NCBI GenBank assembly: GCA_016271365.2
Contig: CM057455.1
Location: 1,557,536,501-1,557,600,500 of the forward strand
Direction of reading: 5' to 3'
Origin: Neoceratodus forsteri
Lineage: Eukaryota > Chordata > Ceratodontiformes > Ceratodontidae
Length of the DNA stretch: 64,000 nt
Shown: positions 52,881 to 64,000 of the stretch, in pieces
Position numbering within the stretch: the first letter of the stretch is position 1
How the letters are laid out: the number at the start of each line of letters is the position of its first letter
The notes under the pieces: model-generated
Database searches by the model: none
What the model saw: the letters and a program-made list of their open reading frames with translations, nothing else
What the model was told of the DNA's origin: nothing
Position numbers and translations under genes: made by a program

Positions 52881-54110
52881 TGAGCCATCTTTTACCTTGT
52901 CTGAAAGCAGGAGTTGGTTGGGGTGTGGCAGGTATGCAAGATAATAGGTGCATACCCAATGATGTACATGAAGTGTTTGACAGCCCAGAAGGTTGCCAAA
53001 AGTGTTCTTTCATAGAGACTGTATTTTCTCTCTAAAAGGGACAGCATCTGAGATGCATAAGCAATTGGCCTGACGTACCCATTGTACTTTTGTGCCAGCG
53101 CTGCAGACATGGCCACATCAGAAGTGGCAGTTTCCAAATGGAATGGGAGGTTTGGTTTAGGATTGATCAGTGCTGGGGCTGAGGCTAAGGCCTGCTTGAG
53201 CTGTGTAATAGCTTCAGCGTGAGTGGAGCCCCATGTCCATGGGACATCCTTTTTCAGAAGTTCATACAAGGGAGCAGCCTTTAAGGCAAAGTCAGGAATA
53301 AAATCCCTGGAGTAGTCTACCATTCCTAAGAAGTGTCTGAATGTTGCCATGCTAGAAGGAAGTGGTAGATCTTGCAAGCCCTGGATCGTCTTTACAGCTG
53401 GGCTTCTGCCTTGATCTGTGATAAGTAGGCCAAGGAAGATTACCTCTTTTTCACACAATTGTGCTTTAGAGGGGTTGACTTGAAGCCTGCTCTCTTGAGG
53501 AGAGACAGAAGTTCATCTAGAAGGGCCAAATGATCTTCTTTCATGGTGGTTGCTAAAAGCAAATCATCCATGTACTGCAGGAGACACTCGGGTGTGGAGA
53601 ACCCCTGCAGGGCATCTATCATGTGGAGATGGAAGAGGGAGGGGCTGTTATGAAAGCCCTGGGGAAGGCAAGTCCAGGTATGCTGGCGTCCATCAAAGGT
53701 GAAAGCAAATTTATATTGGCTTTCATGTGCTAATGGGAGTGACCAGAACCCATTAGAGATGTCAAGAGTTGTGAACCACTTTTTGTCAGGTGTCAACAGC
53801 TTGAGCACATCGGGTGCTGATACTACTGTTGGGGCACAGCTGGGAGTAACTTGATTAAGTTTTCTGTAATCAACTGTGAGTCTCCAAGCTCCATTTGGCT
53901 TTTTCACAGGCCAAGTAGATGAGTTAACAGTGGAGACACAGGTCCTAATCACTCCTTGTTGTAGCAGTGATTGGATGATCTCCCTCAGTAATGGCAAGGC
54001 TTCAGCGGGAAATGGGTACTGCTTCTGCCTCACAGGGTCAGGTCCTGTGATTTCAGTGGTTGTGTGCATCCTACCACAGTCATGCTTGTTGGTGGCAAAC
54101 ATGTCAAGAT
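52881..54110 (-). pseudogene. Endogenous retrovirus reverse transcriptase (class I-like)
   Basis: The minus-strand frames 53440-54384 and 52892-53458 cover fingers, palm, thumb and connection. The catalytic YMDD lies at about 53560-53575, and the LPQGF block near 53660-53675, a form seen in class I (gamma/epsilon-like) retroviruses rather than Gypsy. The Y-R-K-L-N block lies near 53850-53870. The two frames meet with a shift at about 53450. Overall the polymerase is quite well preserved, unlike the integrase and gag, but it is not open throughout. The clade call is by motif form only. Confidence 0.85.
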
Positions 54111-54640
54111 GTTTTTGCAGCAAGGGTGCCAGTTCAGAAAACAGGTCATGGCTTTTGAATAAAGTCATGATGTCATACTCCTTGTTGTTATGGGGGATGG
54201 CTGCCACCACGTGTGAGTCTGGGATGGTGACAACATGAAATTGTCCTTTGATCTGTAGGAGTAGCCTGTTTGCTAGGTCTACTACACAGCCATGTAGTGC
54301 TAGAAAGTCAATTCCCAGTATGCTGGGGTGATGACGTACTACCATGAGGTCAAAAACAAAATCAGTCCTGAGATGGCCTACCACCTCAGGTAGAGGAACT
54401 GATCAGTAGGTGTGTAGCTGGGTACCATCTGCACCCTGGGCACTGGTCTTCCGGCTGGGAGATCAGTCAGATAAGACTGGGCCCTCATCATGGAAGACTG
54501 ACATGGTTGCTCCGGTATCCAGAAGCATGGTAAATTGGCAGCCCCCAACCGTAGCCTTTACACAAGGCCATCCGTTTATGTCAACCATCAAGTCACTCAC
54601 AATCCAGACTGAGGCCTGTAATTGTTAATCGGTACTTTCA
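54111..54640 (-). pseudogene. Endogenous retrovirus protease
   Basis: On the minus strand, the active-site motif LDTGAT lies at about 54508-54526 and the later ILGIDFLALHG at about 54290-54325, both standard for retroviral proteases. A stop-containing stretch near 54385-54480 separates them. The domain sits directly before the reverse transcriptase, as in pol of most retroviruses. Confidence 0.75.
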
Positions 54641-55905
54641 GAATCAGCATCATCATTCTGTTCCTGTAATCTGAGGCCTGCAGGATCTTTCAAGGCCTCC
54701 TGTATGTCTTGCACAGGATACAAATGTACCTGTGATGTCACAGGCATGACAGCAACCTGTGCGGATGGTTCCTCCTTGACTGTCGTATCAGTCTGGCCAG
54801 TAACCAGTGCCACAAAAGGATTCTTCCCTCAGCTGTTCATTTGTTTGGCAGATGAAGGCAGGAAAGGATTCCCCTGACCGCATGGCTGTCCAGTGGTTGG
54901 AGCGAGGGCTGCTATGGTTCACGTAGGCTTAGCCGCTCTTTCAGGATGAATCTCCTCCAACAATTTGCAGAGGGTCTCATTTTCATCTTTGAGACTTTGA
55001 TAGATAGGGCCTTTGCGGTTCTGGTTATACTGCTGAGCATTTGGATTTTTCCAGTTACTCCTATCTCTATTTCTGTTGTTTTTGTAGTTCCAGTCCCCCA
55101 CCCCTGTGCGACTGCTTGTTGTCAGAATGGGTATCGGTTTTCTGGTTGTTGCCCTCCATGGTATAGTGTGTAAGGGCGTCAGAGGCAGGCTGTACTGCAG
55201 CCACTTGTGCTGCCAGAACTTGGATTGCGGCAGCCTTGTTGGATTTACCAGAAGCAAGGTTACGGAGGTAGACCTGATAGGCACGCTCCGTTTTTGTAAG
55301 AATGTTCGCAAAGGAATTGATATTCAGGTAAACATTAAGTTCAACCTTTTCCTGCAAGGCTGGAGTCATATTCCAGATGTACAAATCCTTGTACTCAATC
55401 TGGTCTCGGTGTACAAGTTCACCTGCCAGGCTTTTGCCAGTGTAGTATGCAAGCCATAACCATTGGTGGTAGGCCGCGGGGCTTTCTTTCATGTTCTGCT
55501 TAATCTTGTAGGCAGAGCAAGCTCCTATGACACCTGGGAAGTTGGCGGCACAAAGGCCACAGCGATGTCATCATAGACAAGAGTGTCTGAGTTGTGTACT
55601 GTCTCAGGGAGTTTGGCCCAGAGGGTAGATTCGATCATCTGTCACAAGATTTGTACCTGGTACTCAGGTTGGAGAGAAAGCTTCTTGCAGAAGGAGTGCA
55701 CCTTCTCCAAATGGCAACTCAGATTGTCAGTTGGGCCCATCTGTCCGATACTTTGGGCAATTTGCTGGACAGAGTGAGTGACTTGCAGGGGATTGGAAGT
55801 ATTAGTGGTCAACTCAATACATTCCATGGCACCATAAGGAGCAGTTTCCGCTGCCACATCAGCGACTGCCTTGTATGCAAGATCCTGACTGACACACAGG
55901 AGTGA
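54641..55905 (-). pseudogene. Endogenous retrovirus gag, truncated at its 5' end
   Basis: Minus-strand frames at 55642-55905, 55067-55492, 54919-55311 and 54625-54813 form a decayed gag. The capsid part lies at about 55190-55500 (residues around the Y-H-Q-W block). Toward the C-terminus there is an Arg/Asn/Lys-rich stretch (about 55020-55100). I saw no CCHC zinc knuckle, which most orthoretroviral gags have; its loss by decay or its true absence cannot be told apart. The N-terminus, leader and 5' LTR are missing: CR1 sequence resumes at about 55905. Confidence 0.65.
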
Positions 55906-57200
55906 TCTAGAGGGAGGAGGATGATAGAGCATTAGTGGAGGAAATGCACAAGGTGGCAGCAAAGTGGGAAGTACTGCTGCTGGGCGATTTTTAACATGCC
56001 AGATGTGGACTGAACCATCCCAGCAGCTGCCTCAGCCAGGTACCGAGACATCATAGAATCCTTGAAGGGGCAGGCCTCAGGCAGTTGGTTCTGGAGCCCA
56101 CCAGGGACAAGAGGATCTTAGAGCTGGTGCTGGCCAATGGAGACAGGATCAAGGAGGTCAGGGTGGATGGTTCTTAGGGTCCAGTGACCACCATACAGTG
56201 TGGTTCAGCATCAGTACAGTGTCACAGGAGAGCCACACAAAGACAAGGGTCCAGGATTTCAGGAGGGTGGACTTTGCTAAGCTGGGCAGAGTGACCAAAG
56301 AAGCCCTGGAAGAAGGGAGCTAGGGGAAGGAGTTGAGAAGCAGTGTGCACACCTAAAAGAAGCCATAGTGGAGGCGACAAATCAGTGCATTAGGCTGAGC
56401 AACAAGGGAAAAAGAGGGAACAAACCACTGTTTCACAAAGGAGGTGGCAGAGAAAGTGAGGGACAAAAAGGGGACATTCAGAAAATACAAGGAGACTCAG
56501 AAGGATGAGGATAGGGTAGTGTACCTAGAGAGACAAAGGGAGGCAGGGAAAGCAGTTTGAAGCGCGAAGGTGCAAACAGAGGAGAGACTAACTCAGACAG
56601 TAAAGAGGGTGGGACAAGACATTTTATAGATACAATCCCTCCCCTGGCCTTCCTTCTATCACTAATATAAGGCTCAAAGGGGAGGAAGGCGAGTGGGTAG
56701 AGGGTGACTTAGAAAAAGCATCGATACTGAATGAATACTTCTGTTCGGTATTCACAGTGGAGGGGAGGAACAGTACCACAATGAAACAGCAGGAACAATG
56801 GGGAGAGAGAGGTAAATACTAGTGCTTTTACAGAAGTGCAAGTCCTGGAAGAACTCACAAAACCGAGGGTGGACAAAGTGATGGGACCGGATGATGTACA
56901 CACCAGGATATTAAAGGAATTATGAATGGTGCTAGCAGAACCACTGGCAGCCCTGTTTAGTGAGTTGCTCAATACAAGGGTGGTTCCAGAGGACTGGAAG
57001 GGGGCAAATGTGGTCCCTTTCCACAAGAGAGGTAGCAAGGAGGAGGCAGGAAACTATAGGTCAGTGAGCCTTACCCCAGTAGTGGGTAAGATTATGGAGA
57101 CACTGCTTAAGGAAAGGATTATGGAACACTTGGTAGTCATGGGAGCACAGGACCCAAGGCAGCATGTATTCACAGCAGGAAGGTCATGTCAAACAAATTT
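55905..57200 (+). pseudogene. CR1 LINE ORF2, second segment (endonuclease end to reverse-transcriptase fingers)
   Basis: Continuation of the CR1 begun at 49216. DRALVEEMHKVAAKWEVLLL (about 55935-55982) and the decayed D-F block are followed by a GLRQLVLEPTRD block near 56075-56105 and a degenerate S-D-H near 56170-56200. Then a Lys-rich linker, VMGPDDVHTRILKEL (about 56879-56924), LAALFSELLNTRVVPEDWKG (about 56946-57003), NYRSVSLTPVVGKIMETLL (about 57052-57108) and GRSCQTNLH (about 57180-57205), where a minus-strand CR1 interrupts it. The reading resumes at 61680 with IDFFDWL, as the family requires. Confidence 0.88.
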
Positions 57201-57202
57201 AC

Positions 57203-57930
57203 ATAGATACATAGACAGTGTCGGCAGATAAGGGCCTATGGCCCACCCAGTCTGCCCATTTAAGTCTGTAAGTTCAGTTTATGTTTTCCAAGAAGTCTGC
57301 TGCCCCTTACCCCTGACCTCCAGAATTCCTTTATGTCTATCCCATGCATTCTTAAATCCCATGATTGTTTCAGCCCCCACCACTTCCTCTGGCAGGGTGC
57401 TCCACTTGTCCACCACCCGTTCTGTGAAGAAATTCTTCCTCACGTTTCCTCGGAATCGTCCTCCCTCCAACTTCATCCCATGCCCTCTAGTCCTGGAACA
57501 TATTTTTCAATTAAAAATAGTGCATTCCTGCACCCTGTTCCTCCCTGTAAGATACTTGTATGTCTCTATCATATCCCATCTCTCCTCCAGGGAGTACATG
57601 TTCAGTGCCTTCAACCTGTCCTCATAGGACTTGTGATGCAATCCATGCACCATCTTTGTTGCCTTCCACTGAACCTTCTCTACCCTGTCTATGTCCTTAC
57701 GTAGGTAAGGTCTCCAGAACTGCACAGTGTACTCCAGGTGCGGCCTCACTAGTGTCTTGTATAGTGGAATTATGACCTCCCTTTTCCTGCTGGTGATGCC
57801 CCTGCCTATGCATCCCAGCATCCTATTTGCTTTACCTCCTGCCTTGTCACACTGTTTCCCTGCCTTGAGGTCATCAGAGATGATACTACAAGATCCCTTT
57901 CCTGCTTGGTGCATGCTATATCCTCACCCC
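57203..57930 (-). pseudogene. Near full-length CR1 (minus): ORF2 C-terminus and 3' UTR
   Basis: The 3' end is at 57203, with ACATAGATACATAGACAG followed by the conserved block GGCAGATAAGGGCC. The C-terminal domain reads FFTERVVDKWSTLPEEVV (about 57383-57440), LEYTVQFWRPYL, VQWKATKMVHGLHHKSYEDR and ISDDLKAGKQCDKAGG. A stop and shift fall near 57880-57910. The element interrupts the plus-strand CR1 between TNL and IDFF. Confidence 0.9.
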
Positions 57931-60204
57931 CAACTGATATATTGTGCCAGAGTTTTTGTGCCCCATATGCATTATCTTGCACTTCCTTGCATTGAATTTC
58001 AACTGCCAAACCCCTGACCATTCTTCAAGTTTCTGCAGGTCCCTTCTCATTCTGTCTACACCCTCTGGTGTGTCTACTCTGTTACAGAGCTTTGTGTCAT
58101 CAGCGAACAGTGAAATTCTGCCTTCTAGGTCCTGCGCAATGTCACTGATGAAGATATTGAATAGTACCGGTCCCAGCACTGATCCCTGTGGTACCCCACT
58201 GGTCACTCTTCCTCTGTGGGTGACAGCCATTTACCACCACCCTCTGTGTCCTGCTGCCCAGCCAGTTACCTACCCACCACACTACTGTCCTGCCCACACC
58301 CATATTCCCCAGTTTGTGCAATAGTCTTCTATGTGGCACAGTGTCAAAGGCCTTTCTGAAGTCCAGATAGGCCATGTCCACTGCCTCCTGATCCCCCTCC
58401 TAGTCACCCAGTCAAAAATTCAATGAGGTTGGTCTGACGCATGACCTTCCCTGGTGAAACCATGCTGCCTTGGGTCCTGTAGTCCATTGACAACCAGATG
58501 TTCCACCAATCTCTCCTTCAGTAGTGCTTCCATGATTTTCCCCACTACATAGGTGAGGCTGACTGGTCTGTAGTTCCCCGCTTCCTCTTTGTTCCCACTT
58601 TTGTATAAGGGGACTTCATCTGCTATCCTCCATTCTTTGGGTACCTCCCCTGTTTCTAGTGATCGGCTAAACAGGATAGCAAGAGGTTCAGCCACCACCT
58701 CTCTTAGTTCTTTAAGGACCCTGGGGTGCACCCCATCTGGCCCCATTGCTTTATCAACTCTTATTACTTCCAGTTCCTTCAGGACCCTTTCTCGTGTAAA
58801 GGGACTTGTGTCCATTTCTGCACCATTCTCACCCCTTGTACTCCGTTCAGACCCATTACCCTCCTCTTCCTCAGTAAAGACTGAGCAGAAATACCTGTTC
58901 AATATGTCAGCTTTACTGTTGTCATCCTCCACACAGCCTCCATCCTCCCCTTCAGTCTCACTATCCCTCCCTTTGTCTTTCTTTTTCACTTATGTACCTG
59001 TAAAGGTTTTGTCCCTCTACCGCTGATTTTGCAATGTGTTCTTCTGTCGAAGCTTTGGCTTCCTTACTGACCTCCCTGCCTCCTTTGCTTCTCCTGGTAC
59101 TTCTCCCTATCCCCTTCTGCCTGTGTCTTTTGTATTTCATGAATGCAATCTTTTGGCTTTCACTTTCTTTGCTACCTCTTTGGAAAACCATAATGGTCTC
59201 CTCTTCCTTTTCCTCTTGCTAACCTGCTTAATACATAATTCTGTTGCTCTTGTAATCCCATTTTAAATACTTCCCACTGTTCCTCAACCCCTGATTCCTG
59301 CCCCATTCCCTTAATGCCTCTTTCAAGTATCTCCCATTTTCCCAAAGTTTGCCCCTAAAATCCAAGATACGTGTTTTTGTGTGGTTTGGTTCTGCTCTTT
59401 CTGTGATTTCAAACCACAGTGACTGGTGGTCACTGTTTTCAGGTGCTCCCCACTCTTACCCCCATCACACTGTCCCTGTTTGTGAGCACAAGGTCCAGTA
59501 TTGTCTTCTGCCGAGTTGGTTCCATGACCAGTTGCTTGAGGAAGGCACCCTGAAGAGGTCCAGGATAAATCTGCTCCTAGTTGATGCTGTTGCTGGGATG
59601 CTCCAGTCCCGTCTGGAATATTGAAGTCTCAACCAGTACTACTTCACCCTTGTCTGCCATCCTGGATGGCTAGCATCAACTCCTATCTGTTTCTTCCTCC
59701 TGGGCTGGTGGTCTATAGACCACACCTGCAATATGAGGATGGCTGGCCCCATTTTCCTTTCAGCTTAACCCACAGTATCTCCCCATTTTGTTCATCCTGG
59801 ATCTCTGTGGCCCTTATGTCATTTTCACATACAGTGCCACTCCTCCTCCCTTCCTGCCTGCCCTGTCTCTTCTGAATATGTTGTGCCGGTATGGCCAACT
59901 CCCAGTCGTGGTTATCATTACACCAGGTTTCAGTGATGGCCACAATGTCCAGGTCTGACTGCACCATGACAGCCTCCAGATCTTCCATCTTGTTGCTAAG
60001 GCTCCTGGCATTTGCACACATGGCTTTCCATGATTTGACCTCCCTAGACTGTTTTGCTGTTCTACTCCAGCCCCTTCCTTGGTTGTCCTTTATCCCTGGT
60101 TCACCTTGCTGTCTGCCCTTCTGCTGAATTTTGCCCCTATTCTGCCTATCCATCTCCTGGGTGCTAATCTCCATCTTTTGCACACTGCTTTGTAGAGACA
60201 GCAA
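57916..60204 (-). pseudogene. Near full-length CR1 (minus): ORF2 endonuclease and reverse transcriptase
   Basis: Endonuclease: CANARSLSNKM (about 59990-60022), DIVAITETWCNDNHDW (about 59905-59955), a D-F/N block near 59640-59660 and S-D-H near 59420-59435. The linker is open at 58961-59191. Reverse transcriptase: KAMGPDGVHPRVLKELREVV (about 58702-58760), NYRPVSLTYVVGKIMEALL (about 58530-58586), MAYLDFRKAFDTVPHRRLLH (about 58318-58377), SGVPQGSVLGPVLFNIFISD (about 58145-58205) and LFADDTKLCN (about 58080-58110). Only a few frame breaks separate these, so this insertion is younger than its host CR1. Confidence 0.9.
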
Positions 60205-61260
60205 CTCCTCTGGTTCACTGCTTCCACTGCTAGCTGTGGGGGGTGAGCAAGTAGGTGCCTTCCTTGCTGGCCTGCCACCCCCCTTTGCTAGTTTAAATGC
60301 TTGTCAATGTAACATTTAAACTTATCATTGAGTGCTTGGATTCCCCTCCAGGATGGATGCAGGCTGTCAGGCTTGAACAAACCTCCATCCCTCCAGGTGG
60401 GTCCCCAGTCACCAATGAATCCAAACCCTTCCTCACAGCACCAGTTCTTCAACCATGAGTTAAAATTCCTGGTGTACCCTATGCTCTCCCTTGCCTCTCA
60501 CAGGTAGTACTTCTGAGAAAGTGAAGAAGTAGCTACTTGCTTGAGACCCCTCCCAATTTCCCAACTCTTCCTGAACTTCCTTGGCTCCCCATTTGCCAGG
60601 TCATTAGTACCTAGGTGGATAATGACATCCAGCTCACCCTCCCGCCTTGCCTTCCCAGTGATCCCCAGGATCTTCCTTCCATCCCTCCATGCTGTGGCAC
60701 CTGGTAAGCACCTCACCTCCCTGTTCTTCCCTCCTGTGTTCCTAGCTGGATCCCTCTTATGATGGAGTCCCCACCAGGATTCTGCCTTCTCCTCTGGGGT
60801 CCACTGCTCTCCCGCTGAGGTCACCTCCTGGCTAACCTCCACATCCTTTCCTTCCATTTCTCTGGGTACCTCTATTTGGTTGTCCCGTTTGGCAGTGTGG
60901 CATATGAGTTCTTGAGTGGAATAGGATCTGGGATGTGCCTCTGCCTGACTGCTCTAACCCTCCTGAGCCCACTGTCATCCAAGTACTCCTTGTTCTCTGC
61001 ATCCTTTGAGGCAGCTGCATTGGACTGAGTGGTCTCTGGATAGGGGTGATGGTACTCAGACCCAGTTTACTTCGCTCTGAGTCTGGCTACCTCATCCGCG
61101 GTCCAGAGAGATGCATGCAGATAGGGCAGCACCTCAGTGTCCAGAAGATCTGCCTGAATGTGGCTGCCCCACAGCCACTGCATTGCACCACTCCCCACAT
61201 TATACTGCAATTCTACTGCTATTCCTCTACTTGTCTGCTACTGAAGCTCTCCTAGTTCCC
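60205..61260 (-). pseudogene. Near full-length CR1 (minus): ORF1
   Basis: ORF1 starts near 61195 with VVQCSGCGAATFRQIFWTL and RCCPICMHLSG, the Cys module with all Cys residues in place, then a coil region. The esterase part includes VRCLPGATAWRDGRKILGI and LDVIIHLGTNDLANG (about 60590-60640). A GDS block was not found with confidence between 60860 and 61000, and the last D-x2-H block is degenerate near 60300-60370. Stops at about 61070 and 60500 break the frame. Its N-terminus matches that of the CR1 at 49216. Confidence 0.8.
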
Positions 61261-61677
61261 TTTTTATTAATTTACTGTCCTAAAAATCCTGCCACTGTTC
61301 CTCTATAATATTTGAAAATACATACACTTCTATCTCACCTCTTTATCCTTACCATCAAAAGGTAACTACAATCACAATAATCTACCTTCTACAAATACAG
61401 ATTCTATCACAGAATCAGAGCACAATGCAAAAACATCTGCTACTTAGCAACAACAAACAGGTGACAACATACCAAGTTGATGTAGCTTTTTTTAAAATAG
61501 AAAAAAAAATGTAATTGTTTAAACCAATAGAAATCAGCAGTTCCAAAAGCACCTTGAACTACAAGAAAGAACACAGTACTACACCTCTGCCACAATAACT
61601 AAACAGCTCTAAAACATTGGAGAAAGAAGAGAAAAATCAGAGACTGAGTAAAAAGATACAATGTACTATAAAGTAAT
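61261..61677 (-). repeat. 5' UTR of the minus-strand CR1
   Basis: AT-rich, non-coding sequence between the ORF1 start and the point where the plus-strand CR1 resumes (TTTGATTGACTTTTTTGACTG at about 61677-61697, first 20 bases considered). It probably holds the 5' UTR and promoter of the inserted CR1, so this would be close to full length at about 4.5 kb. The target duplication is not clear; only AATTT is shared by the two edges. Confidence 0.55.
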
Positions 61678-62311
61678 TTGATTGACTTTTTTGACTGGTT
61701 GACGAAAGAAGGGGATCAGGGAGGAGCAGTGGATATCACCTACCTCAGTTTCAGAAAGGCCTTCAACATTGTACCCCACAGAAGACTGGTGAACAAGCTA
61801 GGTAGCCTAGAAGTGGGCCAGAAAGTGGAAAACTGAGTTAGAAACTGGATGAAGGACAGGAAGCAGAGGGTGTTAGTAAATGGTATCAAGTCCATGGAAA
61901 GAAGGGTGACCAGTGGGGTGCCTTAGGGATCAATCCTGGGGCCAGTCCTTTTTTAATGTCTTTACCAGTGACATTGCTGAAGGTCTGGAGAAGAAGGTTT
62001 GTCTATTTGTCGATGATACCAAGATCTGCAACAGAGTACACACTCCCAGAGGGGGTCAAAAGAATGAGGAGGAATCTGGGAAAGCTGGAAGAATGGTCAC
62101 AAGTGTAATGCAAAGAAGTGCAAAATCATGCACCTGGGATGAAGAAACCTGGTGGAGAGCTACAGTATGGGGGTGGGGGAATAGCTGACAGTCAGCAGGG
62201 AAGAGAATGATTTAGGGATAATCATCTCAGATAACCTAAAGGTGGCCAAACATTGTAACAAGGCTGTTGGGAGGGCGAGTGGGATGTTAGGGTGCATAGG
62301 GTGCATGCTTA
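61678..62311 (+). pseudogene. CR1 LINE ORF2, third segment (palm to thumb)
   Basis: Third part of the CR1 begun at 49216. It starts IDFFDWLTKEGDQGGAVDI, then YLSFRKAFNIVPHRRLVNKL (the family has DFSKAFD; here the first Asp reads Ser), a SGVP-stop-GSILGPVLF block (about 61911-61950) and LFVDDTKICN (about 62004-62033), where the catalytic motif has Val for Ala. It ends at ASGMLGCIGCM near 62310 with the C-terminus missing, and another CR1 begins at once. Confidence 0.88.
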
Positions 62312-64000
62312 GTATTTACAGATGAAGAGGGGGAGGTACCTAAAATAAACAATAGAAACACTCTGGATACAGAAATTGATACCAGCCCATTTACAGAAGA
62401 AAGGGTTCTGAAAGAACTCTTAAAACTGAAGGTGGACAAACCAGTGGGGCCTGATGGGATTCATCCCAGAATTCTAAAAGAACTAAGGGTAGAACTAGTG
62501 ACACCACTGACTACCCTCTTTAACAAATCATGGTAGGATGGGGCAGTACCTGAGGACTGGAGCAGGGCAGATTTGATTCCACTTCACAAAAGTGGGGGCA
62601 GGGCAGAAGCAGGAAACTACAGACCTGTTAGTTTAACCTCAGTGATAGGGAAAATGATGGAATCACTTCTGAAGGAAAGAATTTTTGAGTACCTAGAGGC
62701 CAGAGGGGCATGGACCCAAGGCAGCATGGATTCACAGGGGGAAGGTCATGCCAGATGAATCTAATAGATTTCTTTGACTGGGTGACCAAAGTAGTAGATC
62801 AGGGAGGGGCTGTGGACATGGCCTACCTAGACTTTAGCAAGGCATTTGACTCAGTCCCACATAAAACATTAATATACAAGTTAGCCAGCCTGGGAGTGGG
62901 TCCCAAGATGATAGCCTGGGTAAAGAATTGGCTGGAGAATAGGACACAAAGGGTAATAGTAAATGGAGTCCACTCTGAAGAAAGGGAGGGTTACTAGTGG
63001 GGTACTGCAGGGTTCAGTATTAGAACCAGTTTTCTTCAGTGTCTTTATAAGTGACATTGCAGAGGGACTGGAAGGAAAAGTATGTCTCTTTGCAGATGAC
63101 ACAAAGATCTGCAACAGAGTTGATGCCCAAGGTGGGGTGGAAAGGATGAGAAGGGACTTGGCAAGGTTAGAGGAATGGTCAAATGTATGGCAGCTTAGAT
63201 TCAATGCTAAGAAGTGCAAGGTAATGCACCTGGGAAACAAAAACCCAAGGGAAGAGTACACAATGGGGGGTGAGATACTAACAACAACAAAAATGGAAAG
63301 GGACCTGGGTGTAGTCATATCAAATGACTTAAAGGTGGGCAAGCAATGTGAGAGGGCAGTAAGGAGGGCTGGAGGGATACTGAGATGCATAGGGAGAGGC
63401 ATCACCAGTAGAAAACAGGAAGTTGTTATCCCTCTGTACAGACAGCTGGTGAGACCCCATCTGGAGTACTGTGTGCAGTTCTGGAGACCCAATCTCCACA
63501 AGGACATAGACAAGATAGAAGCTGTCCAGAGGAGGGCAACTGAAATGGTGCAAGGTCTGCACCAGAAGACATATGAAGAGAGACTAAAGGAGCTTAATAA
63601 GTATAGCCTAAAGGAAAGGAGGAAGAGGGGGGACATGATAAAACTTTCAAGTACCTCAAGGGAATCAACAAAGTCCAAGAGGGTAGCATCTTTCAAAAAA
63701 AGAGGTGTGCAAGAACAAGGGGGCACAATTTGAAGATGGTGGGGCGGCTCAGAGGTAATGTAAGAAAGTATTTTTTTCACAGAGGGGGTTGTGGATGCAT
63801 GGAACGGCCTTCCAGAGGAGGTTGCGGAGTCAAAAACAGTGGTTGAATTCAAGCATGCATGGGACAGTAATAAGGCAATTCTATGGGGGTGGTGGTAGAA
63901 AAAAGTAGGCTGCTGATTAACTAGGATCTGCAGCTTATCCATTAGGTAGGGAAATGGGCAGACTGGGTGGGTCAAGCAGTCCTTATCTGCTGTCAAATTC
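62312..64000 (+). pseudogene. Second plus-strand CR1, 5'-truncated, running off the window
   Basis: This starts within the linker (SIYRRGGGT in the shifted reading of S-I-F-T-D-E-E-G) at about 62312. KPVGPDGIHPRILKELRVEL (about 62436-62495), NYRPVSLTSVIGKMMESLL (about 62621-62675), MAYLDFSKAFDSVPHKTLIY (about 62818-62878), SGVLQGSVLEPVFFSVFISD (about 62996-63053; the family has VPQGSVLGPVLF) and LFADDTKICN (about 63086-63115). The frame 62963-63733 is open through the C-terminal domain (LEYCVQFWRPNL, RRATEMVQGLHQKTYEER). The 3' UTR reaches CTTATCTGCTGTCAAATTC at the last base, so the tail lies just outside. Confidence 0.92.

Noticed and set aside
62881..63996. A 371-codon open frame on the minus strand
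   Set aside because: It is the complement of the plus-strand CR1 reverse transcriptase, is Ser/Leu/Cys-rich and has no domain; the plus-strand frame carries all the known motifs.

Overview
The window is vertebrate nuclear DNA made almost entirely of transposable elements stacked in one another. No host gene, tRNA, rRNA or CRISPR array could be supported. The mix of lineages suggests a large repeat-rich genome, most likely an amphibian (a caecilian would fit) or another large-genome vertebrate. It holds several CR1 LINEs ending in the block GGCAGATAAGGACC plus an 8-bp AAACATAG tail, two L1-type LINEs, L2-type LINEs, a Vingi/Ingi-like LINE, a Ty3/Gypsy element whose integrase lies before its reverse transcriptase, a class I-like endogenous retrovirus, a Kolobok/T2-like TTAA palindrome and a pogo/Tigger-like MITE. 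The taxon is an inference from this repertoire, not a match.

Layout. 1-3572 (minus): Gypsy gag, protease and integrase; its LTR (3563-3690 plus about 6790-7490) is split by an L2 LINE (about 3700-6790, plus). 7525-8895: a repeat with a second copy at 28430-29403; the first copy carries a 393-bp TA-flanked MITE. 8895-15840 (minus): an L1 split by an AT-rich CR1-like LINE (9437-14011, plus) and by a 158-bp insertion. About 16040-23290 (plus): another L1, whose ORF2 is split by a Vingi-like LINE (18346-22124, minus) with an 11-bp target duplication. 23290-24340: an unassigned antisense ORF. 24355-24840: TTAA palindrome. 24843-28380 (minus): CR1. 29403-33450: old debris with several fold-back elements and a 74-bp tandem repeat. 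33436-37600: long direct repeats, then an L2-like LINE. 38104-39650 and 42869-45690 (minus): CR1 copies. 45690-48900: mostly unassigned sequence. About 48900-62310 (plus): one CR1 cut first by a retroviral insertion (about 50860-55904) and again by a near full-length CR1 in the opposite strand (about 57203-61677). 62312-64000 (plus): another CR1 running off the window.

Nearly every coding region has stops or frameshifts, so these are decayed copies. The longest clean reading frame is the 344-codon reverse-transcriptase part of the CR1 at 38218-39252. The nested order gives a relative chronology. The most informative observations are the Gypsy domain order, the retroviral LTR that points opposite to its gag-pol, an empty-site pair for the MITE, and two insertions that share a head-plus-hairpin form with 11-14 bp duplications.
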